Assembly: GCA_934045905.1 (NCBI GenBank) | Contig: OW203768.1 | Location: 11,436,316 to 11,500,315 of the forward strand | Source: Leuctra nigra | Taxonomy: Eukaryota; Arthropoda; Insecta; Plecoptera; Leuctridae | DNA: 64,000 nt | Direction of reading: 5' to 3' | Shown: in pieces, positions 30,648-40,117 of the stretch | How positions within the stretch are numbered: position 1 is the first letter of the stretch | How the letters are laid out: each line of letters starts with the position of its first letter | Made by a program: the position numbers and the translations under genes | Notes under the pieces: model-generated | What the model saw: only the letters and a program-made list of their open reading frames with translations | Database searches by the model: none | Told to the model about the DNA's origin: nothing

Positions 30648-33600
30648 CTAGGGCCTCCTGGGATGCCGAAGTCGGCCGGCCATTCCAACTTCTTCCCCGT
30701 CGTCTTCTTCCTCATCGTCTTCACTCTCCTCTGATTCCTCCACCTGCCGCTCCACCAACTCGTTCCATCTTTCTACATCTTCCCACCACTTCTCTCCTTC
30801 CACTCTCCTCCAATCTTCGCCTCTCTCCGCCACATCCTCTTCAATGCTGTCCATCCACTTGGTCCTCGGACGCCCAGCCTTCTTTTTCTTCACTTGTCTT
30901 CCCTTCTCAAATTCTCTTCTAGGAATTCTCTCCTCTCCCATTCTTTTCATGTGCCCGAACCATCTCAACCTCTCTCGACTTATCTTCAAACTTAACTTCT
31001 CCACTCCCAAGTCTTGTCTTATCTTCTTACTCCTGATTTTATCCAACTTGGTCACTCCCGCCACCCCTCTCAAAAACTTCATCTGTGATGCCTGGATTTC
31101 TGCTATTTCTCTTCTGCCCATTGGCCATGTTACCGCCCCATATGTCAGGATTGGAATATAGTACAGTTTGTATATCAGTAGTTTGCACCTCATTGGTATA
31201 CCCTCCTTCCATAACAGCTTCCGAACACATTGGTAAAAGCTCTCCGCCGCTGCTCGTCTCTTCTTTATCTCGCGCTCCACCTTACCATCCCTTGTCACAA
31301 CACTTCCTAAATATTTAAACTCCTCCCGTTCCTGCAGCATTGCTCCCTGGATTCCAATCTTGCACCTCGCCTTCTTTCCTCTGTCCATACACAATGTTTC
31401 ACTCTTTTCTCTGCTAATATGTAGGCCATACTTTTCTGTCACACAATTCCATTTATCCACCTTCAACTGTATCTCATCTTCCGACTCGCTCCATATCATA
31501 ATGTCATCTGCATATATAAATGTTTTTGAATCCCTTCCTTCCACTTCGTCATTCTCCACTTCCCGTACCATCTCATCCATTACAACACCAAACAGAGTCG
31601 GTGACAACACACTACCTTGCTTTAAGCCTTCATTTACTTGGAACCATTCTGTCCTCCCTACACTGCACAGCACACAACTCCAGCTGTTCTTATACGTACT
31701 CTTTATCTTCTTTATTAGTTCCCCACACACTTCTTTCCTCTTCAAACACTTCCACACCATCTCTCTAGGTAGCCTGTCGTAAGCTTTCTCGAGGTCCAAA
31801 AAAACCATCCTTGTAATGGATCCCTCTTCCCATCTGCTTTCCATCAGCTGCCGCAGTGCAAATACTAGGTCAATGGTCGACCGCCCCCGCCTAAAACCAT
31901 ACTGCTCCTCCCTTATCTTCTCCTCCAAGTATAGCATGAGCCTTCTCTCTAGTATCTTCTCGTATATTTTGGCTGCCTGCGATATGATTGTTATGCCTCT
32001 GTAGTTGCCAGCCAGTTTTCTATCCCCTTTCTTGAAGATTGGAGTAATTATACCTCTACCCCAATCTTCAGGTACTTTACATTCCATCCAAGCTGCATGG
32101 ATTACTCTACGAAGCCATTCCGCCCCCTCATCGCCAGCTGCCTTTAACATCTCAACATTTATTTCGTCTATTCCAGTAGCCTTTCCATTTTTCATTCTCT
32201 TTATCACGTTCTTCACCTCGACTCTACTTGGTGCCTCTTTTACATAGCGGTCATTCACTCCTATTAGTTGAGCATCCACTTCCCTCACATCTGCGTCTGT
32301 ATCCTCCCTCTCCTCGTCACCCTTCAACAGGTTTTTAAAGTAGTCCCTCCATATGTTCTTTAACTCCTCCGGCTTATTTGTCACTGTTCCATCTTCCAAC
32401 TTCATCACCGACTGCACTTCATTGTCCCGTCGTCTCATCCCAACCATGTTGTACAACATTTTCTTACTACCATCATAATCTCTTTCCAGCTTGTCTGCAA
32501 GAACCTCCATCGTCTTTCTCTTCTCCTCTTCAACAATTGACTTCACCAGGATCTTAGCCGCTTTATAAGCTCTTACATTCTCCTCAGAGTTGTCGTGTAC
32601 TTTCTTCATCCAGGCCAACTTCTTTTCCTCAACTGCTGCTTTCACTCTCTTGTTCCACCAAGGTGTTTCTTTTTCTTTTCTCTTGCCTGAAGATCTTCCA
32701 CATACCTCTTCCGCTACCGCCACCATTATTGACTTAAAACCATACCATTCCACCTCTACGTCTTGTATCTCCCCTATTGGACCTTGCTCTGTTATTCTTC
32801 TGCAAAAATCTTCCTTCACCGCTTCTTCTTGCAATTTCCATGTTTTTATTCGTTTCACTCCCGTGTTTCGATTTCCTTTTCCTCTCCTCTCTACCCTCAT
32901 CTTTGTGACCAGCAGTCTATGATCACTAATTACTGTCCCAGATGAGACTGCTTCAACATCCAGCAGATATCTGTCCATGCTTCTGCTTACACAGACATAA
33001 TCTATTACTGATTCCAAAACTGTTCCATTTTGTCCTCGACCGACTCTTGTTATCATTTTGTCTTTCTTCTTCACAAACCAAGTATTTGCAATTTTTAAAT
33101 TCAACGAACTGCACCACTCTATCATTTTCTTCCCTTCAACATTTGTCCTACCCCACCCATGCGGACCAAGCACTAGCTCACACCCCGTCCGGTCCATCCC
33201 TACCATGGCATTAAAATCACCAATAATCAAGACCTCCTTTAACTCCACTAAATCCTCTAGCTCCTCCCAAAACTTGTCCTTTTCTTCTTTTGGTCTCAAT
33301 GTTTGGGGTGCGTACACTTGTACCAGCTCGACAATGTTTTCATCAATTGCTAGCTTCATCTTGATTAGTCGATCACTTCTTCTCTCAATCTCTAACACCT
33401 TCTCTTTATAAGCGCTGCTTACGACAAATCCTACTCCACTTTTCCCCGTCTCACCACCTGACCACATGAGCTGGTATCCCCCTCGCAGCATCTTCTCACC
33501 TGCCCCCTTCCACTTCGTCTCACTAAGGCCCAACACATCCAGATTTCTGTCAATCATCAAATCCACAATCTGTTCAATGTTGTTCGTTAACGTGACAATA

Positions 33601-33764
33601 TTTAATGTGCCTATTTTCAACAAATACTGCCGTCTTCGTCTTCTCGATATTTTCTTCTCATTATTGTCCAGTGTCCTTCCTTTATTGTCCAGCCTCTTTC
33701 TCCTACCTACAATATTCTCCTTGAAAACCAACTTGTCCGAAAAACCCGCTTCGACTGAGTCCAT
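30648..33764 (-). CDS. E1 ORF2: endonuclease and reverse transcriptase
   Basis: 1038 residues, no internal stop. An APE-type endonuclease spans about 50-285 with GTLNIVTL, LSETKW, QVYAPQT, IIGDFNA, VIDYVCVSR and SDHRLL, so the catalytic Asn, Glu, Asp and His positions are present. The RT spans about 510-800: NYRGITIISQ, EEQYGFRRGRSTIDL, FLDLEKAYDRL, LKQGSVLSPTLF, YADDIMIW, FKYLGSVV. A C-terminal thumb-like region carries RLRWFGHMKRM and GRPRTKWMDSIEED, then an acidic and basic end. Sequence style matches RTE-superfamily ORFs often named craniofacial-development-protein-2-like in insect genomes; clade not proven. Confidence 0.88.
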   Translation of the reverse strand: MDSVEAGFSDKLVFKENIVGRRKRLDNKGRTLDNNEKKISRRRRRQYLLKIGTLNIVTLTNNIEQIVDLMIDRNLDVLGLSETKWKGAGEKMLRGGYQLMWSGGETGKSGVGFVVSSAYKEKVLEIERRSDRLIKMKLAIDENIVELVQVYAPQTLRPKEEKDKFWEELEDLVELKEVLIIGDFNAMVGMDRTGCELVLGPHGWGRTNVEGKKMIEWCSSLNLKIANTWFVKKKDKMITRVGRGQNGTVLESVIDYVCVSRSMDRYLLDVEAVSSGTVISDHRLLVTKMRVERRGKGNRNTGVKRIKTWKLQEEAVKEDFCRRITEQGPIGEIQDVEVEWYGFKSIMVAVAEEVCGRSSGKRKEKETPWWNKRVKAAVEEKKLAWMKKVHDNSEENVRAYKAAKILVKSIVEEEKRKTMEVLADKLERDYDGSKKMLYNMVGMRRRDNEVQSVMKLEDGTVTNKPEELKNIWRDYFKNLLKGDEEREDTDADVREVDAQLIGVNDRYVKEAPSRVEVKNVIKRMKNGKATGIDEINVEMLKAAGDEGAEWLRRVIHAAWMECKVPEDWGRGIITPIFKKGDRKLAGNYRGITIISQAAKIYEKILERRLMLYLEEKIREEQYGFRRGRSTIDLVFALRQLMESRWEEGSITRMVFLDLEKAYDRLPREMVWKCLKRKEVCGELIKKIKSTYKNSWSCVLCSVGRTEWFQVNEGLKQGSVLSPTLFGVVMDEMVREVENDEVEGRDSKTFIYADDIMIWSESEDEIQLKVDKWNCVTEKYGLHISREKSETLCMDRGKKARCKIGIQGAMLQEREEFKYLGSVVTRDGKVEREIKKRRAAAESFYQCVRKLLWKEGIPMRCKLLIYKLYYIPILTYGAVTWPMGRREIAEIQASQMKFLRGVAGVTKLDKIRSKKIRQDLGVEKLSLKISRERLRWFGHMKRMGEERIPRREFEKGRQVKKKKAGRPRTKWMDSIEEDVAERGEDWRRVEGEKWWEDVERWNELVERQVEESEESEDDEEEDDGEEVGMAGRLRHPRRP

Positions 33765-35083
33765 ACATTCTTCTTGGTAACCACCTTCTCCTCAACCAGC
33801 ATATTTTTCAGCTTTCTCCCCACTTCTCGGGCCCACTTCCTTCTGTCCATCATGAACCCTGGCGTGTAGTCTAATTCAATAAACTCCCCCTCATTCTCCT
33901 TCACCAACTTTTTCAAACCTTTATTCAAATTGGCTGAGTAGTCTGAATAGTTACTTAGTAGTCCCACAATGCCTATTTTTATATTTGGACCAAAAAAGCT
34001 TCTAGACACCTCCATCAAACCCCCAAAATCCTCCATTATCTCCCCTTTATCCATTCGCGTCCAAACTTCAATATTTCCTAACTGGAAAATTACTTTCTTC
34101 AGATTACTATGTTTTTCATAGTATCCCTCTTCAATTCGCGCAGACATTTCTCTGATTCTTATTCCGGGATCTCTTCTTACGTAACACCCTTCCCCTAGAG
34201 AGAAAACCCAGGCTTCACTACCACTCACATCTCCAACCAACAAAATCGACTGAGTCCTGAGTCCTGAGTCAGACGATCTCGTGTCATCGTGCTCCTCATA
34301 CGACTTTTCATTTTCTTCACTCCTCTTCACCTGGCTCTTCTCTTTTTCTTCATAATCTTGATCGTCTTGTCCATGAATACATATATCGTTCTCAGTCATC
34401 ATGTTATTTTCTCCTTCTACTGTGTTGTTTTGTTCTGCTTTCTTTTTTGTTACTATTCTCCGGTGTTGTTGTTGTTGTCCTTCCTGCTGCTCTTTTCTTC
34501 CAGACCTATCAACCATTTCCTTCATTTCTTCAAAGCCTTTCATTCTGATATCCATACTATCTGCACACTCAGCTTCCCTCCTCTTAATCTCTTCAACTTG
34601 ATCTGCAATATTTTCTTGTTCTAATCGGTCTATTTCCATCAAGATCTTGTGGTTTGTATGTTCAATCTCTTCTTTCCAAACTGCTATCTGCACACATGCT
34701 ACTCGATTTTCTCTTTCATTCAAACATAACATTTCATTCAAATGTTTAACCTTTTCCTCCATTTCCATTTCCCATACTATTACTTCTCCAAACATGTCAC
34801 AAACTTCATTCTCTTCCCTTTCTGACTTCTTCCTAAGTTCTTTCACCTCATTTCTAAGCTCCTTCATTTCTTCTCTCATTTCCTTAACCTCTGTCACCAA
34901 GAAATCATGATCATATTGCGGTCCTAACAACAACGATTTCGATTTACTCACATGCTTTACTCGCACTTGCTGTTTGTCCACTTTGTTTCCTGGTGAAGTA
35001 TCCATCTTTCTGCTTCTTCTGCTGTTCTTATCCTTCTTCGCACTCAAAACTCCCTTCTCTTTAGATCGTAAATTCCTCTCCAT
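33707..35083 (-). CDS. E1 ORF1: coiled coil plus SGNH-like domain lacking catalytic residues
   Basis: 458 residues. A basic N-terminus (about 1-60, MERNLRSKEKG) is followed by a long coiled coil (about 65-190, EVKEMREEMKELRNEVKEL), a charged Gln/Glu/Lys linker, and a globular domain of about 165 residues. The latter starts LLVGDVSGSEAW, has RRDPGIRIREM and IFQLGNIEVW, and ends MMDRRKWAREVGRKLK. These line up with the four blocks of SGNH/GDSL esterases found in CR1-type ORF1, but the nucleophile, GxND and D-x-x-H residues are not kept. Likely an RNA-binding or assembly protein. Confidence 0.75.
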   Translation of the reverse strand: MERNLRSKEKGVLSAKKDKNSRRSRKMDTSPGNKVDKQQVRVKHVSKSKSLLLGPQYDHDFLVTEVKEMREEMKELRNEVKELRKKSEREENEVCDMFGEVIVWEMEMEEKVKHLNEMLCLNERENRVACVQIAVWKEEIEHTNHKILMEIDRLEQENIADQVEEIKRREAECADSMDIRMKGFEEMKEMVDRSGRKEQQEGQQQQHRRIVTKKKAEQNNTVEGENNMMTENDICIHGQDDQDYEEKEKSQVKRSEENEKSYEEHDDTRSSDSGLRTQSILLVGDVSGSEAWVFSLGEGCYVRRDPGIRIREMSARIEEGYYEKHSNLKKVIFQLGNIEVWTRMDKGEIMEDFGGLMEVSRSFFGPNIKIGIVGLLSNYSDYSANLNKGLKKLVKENEGEFIELDYTPGFMMDRRKWAREVGRKLKNMLVEEKVVTKKNVWTQSKRVFRTSWFSRRIL

Positions 35084-35590
35084 GTTCTAGTGACCTTGAC
35101 TTTAGAAATCGCAATCCACGTCACCGTGAAAAACAATGTTCCTTTATCTCACAAGAAATTCTAATCAGTGAAACTAAATGAATTTATATTGGCATTAAAA
35201 TATAACCAAAAAACATTTAATTTTCACGATTTTTACCTCAGATTGTTCCTCTTGCCTTTCCTTACAATGTTGCTGTTACTTCAAATCACAAACAAAGCTG
35301 CATTTCCATAAAATACAATAAATTCAGCAGCAGTTCTACCTCACAACTGTGTCAAACCACGGCCTCCGTGGTATTGTCCAGAAATGTGTTATGAAATAAA
35401 GATTACAATATGATTACTACACTCCTTAAAGCCTTCAAATATTTCAAATACATAAGAAACACACAGGGTCCCAATTCAGATCCTTGAAGGACTCCGCCGC
35501 TCTCGCAACCTCTTCCCTGCATGTCCATCCATTACCGAGTAAATTTAACTCATTTAAAACATACTTTTTGTATCTTCTCCTTTTTTCCAG

Positions 35591-36246
35591 AGAGGGTACC
35601 AAGAAGTGTTGCTAGTAATACTGGTGCCGTTGGTGGTGTGAATGCCAGTGATACTGGTGTTAGTGCTGGTGATACTGGCGTTGGTGAAGGTGACACTGGT
35701 GCCGTTGGTGAAGAAGGTGCTGGTGTTACTGGTGCCGCTAGTGGAGAAGAAGCTGGTGTTACTGGTGCCGCTGGTGGAGGAGGTCCTGGTGTTACTGGTG
35801 CCGCTGGTGGAGAAGGTGCTGGTGTTACTGATGCCGCTGGGGGAGAAGATGCTGATGGTGATACGTTTGTTACACCACTTCCAGATGGAGGTTGTCCAGG
35901 AGGTTGTAAGAAACTGGGGCCCCGTTGTTTGATTTATAATCAAGGCTTGGCTCTTTTAAATAAGAGTTTGATTTATAATCATGGAAAGGCTCTTTTAAAT
36001 AAGTTTAGAGGAGGCGCAGCTAATGCAACTGGAGGAGGCGCAGCCAAGGTAACTGAAGAACCAGTAGTCAGTGCTGGTGAAGGAGGTGCATCTAATGCAA
36101 AAGGTGGATCCACAGTCAGTCCAGGTGGAGGAGGAGGAGAAGGAGGAAAAGGTGGAGAAGGAGGAGGGGGCACTAACGGGGAGGTTGGAAGTGGCGCAGG
36201 GACAACGTCAGTTTCATCTACTGCAACAACTGCCAAGACTTTATGA
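35591..36246 (+). CDS. Array gene G4, exon 2 (GVTGA-repeat, CPGGCKK motif, Gly/Glu-rich tail)
   Basis: Acceptor TTTTTCCAG ends at 35590; joined protein 240 residues. It is the most diverged group I member. The start is ERVPRSVASNTGAVG, and the usual GNTGV heptads are replaced by seven 10-residue GAAGGEGAGVT-like repeats. TFVTPLPDGGCPGGCKKLGP precedes the third Cys. The tail has a duplicated LIYN(Q/H)G(L/K)ALLNK segment, then Gly/Glu/Lys-rich sequence (GGGGGEGGKGGEGGGG), Ser/Thr and AKTL. In G5 and G6 the tail continues past AKT into more Gly; here TTATGA creates an earlier stop, and the bases after it still read GGGGGGGPG in another register. AATAAA at 36516. Confidence 0.75.
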
Positions 36247-36999
36247 GGTGGAGGAGGTGGAGGCGGACCAGGTTGATAAGGAGTGGACCAGGTGGAGGAA
36301 AGGTTGCACTCTGAGGTTAAGTTGGATATGGGCACACAATAATTCTTTAGGTGGTAATAATCTGGTGTATTATTCAAATTAAATCAATGTGTTGGAGTTT
36401 AATTGGAGATTCTCCCTACAGTGGTCATTTGTGCAGCATCGGGATTGTAACAACACATTAAACACAAGATAATGTAATAATGTTTCATTGTTTTGATAAT
36501 CAAGATTATATAACAAATAAATCAACAGATAAATAGGTCTGAGAACCTTTTATCTGTCAATATTACCTGACTTTTCAATGTTTCCTAGTTTCCTATTAGT
36601 TTCCGAGTTTCCTATGCTTTTATTTTGTTAATTCAATATCACATATTCTCTAGGTATGGTTAGTTACGATCAATTGAAAATGTTGTCAACAAATGTTCCC
36701 AGAAACGAGGGGAATACATAGCTGGCGTTTATGTACCACGGGAGGAGGTAGTTGAATCTAAATAAAATTCTACCGTTCTAATTAATGCAGTATAATGCAG
36801 TATTACCTAATTCAGCATATTATGTTGAATTATGTTAATTTGAGAATATTGGTGCATTCATTCTATATAATATTAAGACATATATATAACAATCTTATTT
36901 TATTCATAATGTGGTTCTAAGAAATCGCTCTGAAAATTTTATGTTTTGTTACGAATTATGTAGATAGGTAAATAAACTCAATTTTCTTCAGATTCGGTG
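36247..36999. other. 3' UTR and flank of G4
   Basis: The first 60 bases look like former tail codons (GGTGGAGGAGGTGGAGGCGG) beyond the new stop. Then the shared 3' UTR block and AATAAATCAACAGATAAA. The rest is AT-rich with no gene. Confidence 0.5.
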
Positions 37000-37302
37000 A
37001 AATTGTTTTTTAAATTTGATCTAATTGGAGGATTTGTCTGACATTTATATCCATAAAACTATATGACGGCATTCAAAAATGTGTAAAATTTCGATTCGGT
37101 AGGACAAACGGTGTGACCTACAGGCCATTATCACTTTTGAACCAATCAGAGGGCAGCGCTCAAAACCAATCACAAACTGAGATAGAATGACATTAGTTGT
37201 GTGCAAAATTTCAGCTCGATCGGAAAAAAAACAATGTGGCCTGTATCGTTCGGAAACAAAATCACAAAAAGCATAGAAAGGTTTCAAAAGAGCCAAATGG
37301 AG
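37000..37302 (+). repeat. Modular interspersed repeat (family A), partial, upstream of G5
   Basis: Right-hand modules only (GTGTAAAATTTCGATTCGG.. CAAAATTTCAGCTCGATCGG) ending CAAATGGAGACG. It has replaced the 5' part of the conserved upstream block of G5. Confidence 0.6.
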
Positions 37303-37440
37303 ACGTACATGTGTACAGTAATGAGGAAAGTGACGATTGTAGTTTTGATTACACGATATGGAATGTTTTAAAACCTATTAATGCAAGAGCGAAAGTGGTT
37401 AATCTAACGGAGCGGTTGCACCACCCAGCCAAGTTCACCT
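37303..37440 (+). promoter_or_regulatory. Conserved upstream block of array unit G5 (3' part)
   Basis: It keeps ATGTGTACAGTAATGAGG through GCGGTTGCACCACCCAGCC AAGTTCACCT, but the TGACGTCA end has been lost to the adjacent repeat. Confidence 0.5.
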
Positions 37441-37465
37441 AGTCGAGTTTTATAATTCTTCTACT

Positions 37466-37619
37466 GAGATTGTATAACTTTGCTCGACAAACGATCGACA
37501 ACTCTTTTGAGAGATTAGATTAGCATTGACTCGACTCTGTAGTCGATCGACTATGACGTGTCAATGTTATTCTCCCATAAGAGATGTCGATCGACTGTTG
37601 ACAAAAGTTATACGATCCC
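37466..37619. repeat. Foldback repeat, about 150 bp
   Basis: GAGATTGTATAACTTTGCTC..ACGATCGACAACTCTTTTG pairs with CATAAGAGATGTCGATCG..AAAAGTTATACGATCC. The interior repeats GTCGATCGACTA. Confidence 0.65.
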
Positions 37620-37667
37620 AGTGCTGTAAGCATTGATATGAGTTTGTCCCTGTGTCTCAACAATAGA

Positions 37668-37847
37668 CCATTTTAAATATTATCTCGGTCGCTCTGCTTT
37701 CTGAGAAAAATCATATGCAGTTTGATTTCCAGACACCTTAGTCCCTGTTTCAACAATAGGATAAACAGGGACTAAGGTGTCTGGAAATAATACTGCATCT
37801 GATTTTTCTTAGAAAGCAGAGCCACCGAGATAATATTTAAAATGGTT
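37668..37847. repeat. Foldback MITE, about 180 bp (same family as 24303-24483)
   Basis: ACCATTTTAAATATTATCTCGG..TTAGTCCCTGTTT pairs with AAACAGGGACTAA..CCGAGATAATATTTAAAATGGT with high identity. A partial third arm lies at 37858-37925. Confidence 0.75.
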
Positions 37848-38929
37848 TATAGGTAAGACAGGGACTGCACATGAAAATATATTTGGAAGCAAAGCCACCG
37901 AGATCATTTTTATTATAGTCTATTGGTAAGGACGAGGTGAGAGCAAGAGGGCCGTGAAAATCAAAATGTTCGATTGGTAAAAAAAAAAGTGGAATCTTAC
38001 CAGTTGTAATATTTGCGAATGTGCTCTTTTAGTATGATGCATATCATGTGTGATAAGTGATTTGGAATACGCGGAAAAAGTATTGTTACTTTAACAATGA
38101 GCGTTTTTGGATTTTCTGATTGGCTCAACCAGAATTATCGGATCAGCCAACCAGAAGTATTGCAAGGCCATATCCAACAACACATATTGGCATCACTCAC
38201 ACTCCTGATCACTCAAACGGTCTTCCAGAAATGGAACATCTCCATTTAAAAAAATAGTGGATTAAAACACTGCTATATAAAATGCATTATAAGTATGGAC
38301 ATGCTTTTCTTTCAGTAAAAGCCTCCAGAATTTTAATTATAATCTGAAAAGGTGTTACAGATATATTACATTTTTGGCTTTGGTGTTAAGGTAGCTCAAC
38401 TGATATCTCATATCTTCCAAATAAGCCTATTTTTGGCAGAGGTATCGATAATCACTATTTACACGATATTGTGAAATATGAACAACTTCTCGTGTCTAGA
38501 TTTTGAGATATTGTAGTTATAAATTCCTATTTTTAACATGTAGTCTTATGGGGGCCATTAAAATCATGACGATTTTCATGCTATTTTTGAGTTTTTAATT
38601 TTACTGAGGTTCAACGTTTTTTCAAAAAACTGATTTCTAGATAGATAGTTGGACATTCCATAAGGAAAAAAATTGAAAACAATACCAACGTGTGCTATTT
38701 TAAAAGTTATCAACCAAAAACTAAATGATTTCCCTATACCTCCTGTGTTACAGTTTTGTTCATTCTCGGAAGGCAATAAATTGAAACCTCGCTATACGAC
38801 AGGGGTTGCAAATGACATTTTATGATTCATTTATACTTAAATATAGTTGAAATGTAGGAAAACGTTTTCTGAACTTGTAATTTCAAGATTTTTATTTTTT
38901 TGTATATGTATAATGAAGGTACTACCTTA
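37848..38929. other. Spacer upstream of G5
   Basis: Segments homologous to upstream flank of G2 (GAATTATCGGATCAGCCAACC, 38132-38152), then AT-rich sequence with no gene. Confidence 0.5.
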
Positions 38930-39088
38930 AGCCCCATTTACACGGTGCAATTTCTTGACCAACTTCTGTGCCACAAAAGTTCTGCACATGTGCAGAGTCA
39001 CTTTTTCATCTCAAAAGTGACACTGCGCACGAGCAGAACCTCTGTGTCACAGAAGTTGTTCAAGAAATTGCACCGTGTAAATGGGGCT
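38930..39088. mobile_element. 159-bp MITE with TTA target duplication (PIF/Harbinger-like)
   Basis: Termini AGCCCCATTTACACGGTGCA and its complement TGCACCGTGTAAATGGGGCT are bounded by TTA at 38927-38929 and 39089-39091. Inner arms (AACTTCTGTG, GTTCTGC, AAAAGTGAC) continue the palindrome. Three-base TWA duplications are characteristic of PIF/Harbinger. Confidence 0.8.
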
Positions 39089-39133
39089 TTAGGAAATTAT
39101 TTCAGAATTTAATGACAGTCTCTTTTTAGTGAG

Positions 39134-39243
39134 AAGACTTGGCTGTGCTTTTATCAGTTTTTCTTTTACGGAATTTTATTTTACCATCGTTGCTACCTGC
39201 ATGTAGGTAAGAAATACCATTTTCTCTCATTCACAGATAGAAA
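39134..39243 (+). promoter_or_regulatory. Core promoter / 5' UTR block of G5
   Basis: GACTTGGCTGTGCTTTTATC AGT with initiator TCAGT at 39154-39158, then ACGGAATTTTATTTTACC ATCGTTGCTAC. The MITE ends only 65 bp upstream of the initiator. Confidence 0.55.
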
Positions 39244-39307
39244 ATGGAGGAATCAAGTCACGTGAAGATCGTTGCCAGGATGGTTCTTATCCTCTTAGTG
39301 TTTGGAG
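39244..39307 (+). CDS. Array gene G5, exon 1 (signal peptide)
   Basis: 64-bp exon, MEESSHVKIVAR then MVLILLVFG; donor GTAATT at 39308, phase 1. The Lys-Lys at positions 2-3 has become Glu-Glu, so the positive n-region is weaker. It joins to 40118 across an 810-bp intron. Confidence 0.75.
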
Positions 39308-39364
39308 GTAATTCTACAATATTACATTTAAATACTAATGGAGCGTTTAAATATTGACAGTAGT

Positions 39365-39458
39365 GTCCGAGTCAACTAATGATGATTCCTGCTTAGCATG
39401 GGCCGGCCCAAGGTGTCTTAAGTATGCTAAGCAGGTATCATCATTAGTTGATTCCGAC
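39365..39458. repeat. Foldback repeat in G5 intron, 94 bp
   Basis: TCCGAGTCAACTAATGATGA..CCTGCTTAGCAT pairs with ATGCTAAGCAGG..TCATCATTAGTTGATTCCGA around a GGGCCGGCCC centre. Confidence 0.8.
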
Positions 39459-39534
39459 CGTAGCTGTTTTCGTGGAAGCGTTCAGAATCCATTGATAACA
39501 AGTAATTATAAATTGTGGTAATATTCTGTTATTT

Positions 39535-39714
39535 TCATTTTTGAGCCAATCAGAGGGCAGCGCTCAAAAACAATCCCAAACTGAGATAGAATGATATTGG
39601 TATCTGTGCAAAATTTCGGCTCGATCGGGAAAAATGTGACCTGTATCGTCGGGAAAGACACATACACAAAAAAAATTAAGTTCCCATAAGTGCAAAATGG
39701 AGACGCTCGTTCAA
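39535..39714 (+). repeat. Modular interspersed repeat (family A), 3' fragment in G5 intron
   Basis: GAGCCAATCAGAGGGCAGCG.. GCAAAATTTCGGCTCGATCG, an A tract and AAATGGAGACGCTCGTTC AA. Confidence 0.6.
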
Positions 39715-39781
39715 CTAATTAAAAGTTTTAATACTGTCAATACTATTTTCGTGGAAGATTTCAGAATCCATTGATTATCAC

Positions 39782-39956
39782 TCAGAAATTAAATAATGCG
39801 GTATTATTCTGATAAGTTTACTATATCAACGTTTAAGTACAATTGTACTACGTTTTAGCGTAGTACAACGTATTAGCAACATTTTAGTAGTACAAGTCGG
39901 ATGTAACATTGCTTTAGTATTCCTTTTAGAATATAACCGCATTATTTCATTACTTA
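39782..39956. repeat. Intronic foldback in G5
   Basis: AAATAATGCGGTATTATTCTG.. AAGTTTACTATATCAACG pairs with ACATTGCTTTAGTATTCC.. ATATAACCGCATTATTT. It sits where G2, G4 and G6 carry the same hairpin. Confidence 0.65.
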
Positions 39957-40117
39957 TTGACAATAATGCAAATATTTCAAATATATAAGAAACACACAGG
40001 TTCTAATGCAGACCCTTGAAGGACTCTGCCGCTCTCGCAACCTCTTTCCTGCAGCCCATTCATAACCTAGTCAAATTAACTCATTTAACATACTTTTTGT
40101 ATCTTCTTTTGTTCCAG

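Larger units (their letters stand above)
30575..35371 (-). mobile_element. Non-LTR retrotransposon E1 (RTE-like), both ORFs open
   Basis: About 4.8 kb in the G4 intron, antisense to the gene. Comparison with G1 and G3 introns places the insertion between CTTATAGAT (30570) and TATTGTCCAGAAATGTG (35372). On its own strand it starts with the palindrome-like CCACGGAGGCCGTGG, has a short leader, ORF1, ORF2 overlapping by 58 nt, and ends in GGGTAATTAATTG sequence. No poly-A tail is evident. Confidence 0.85.
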
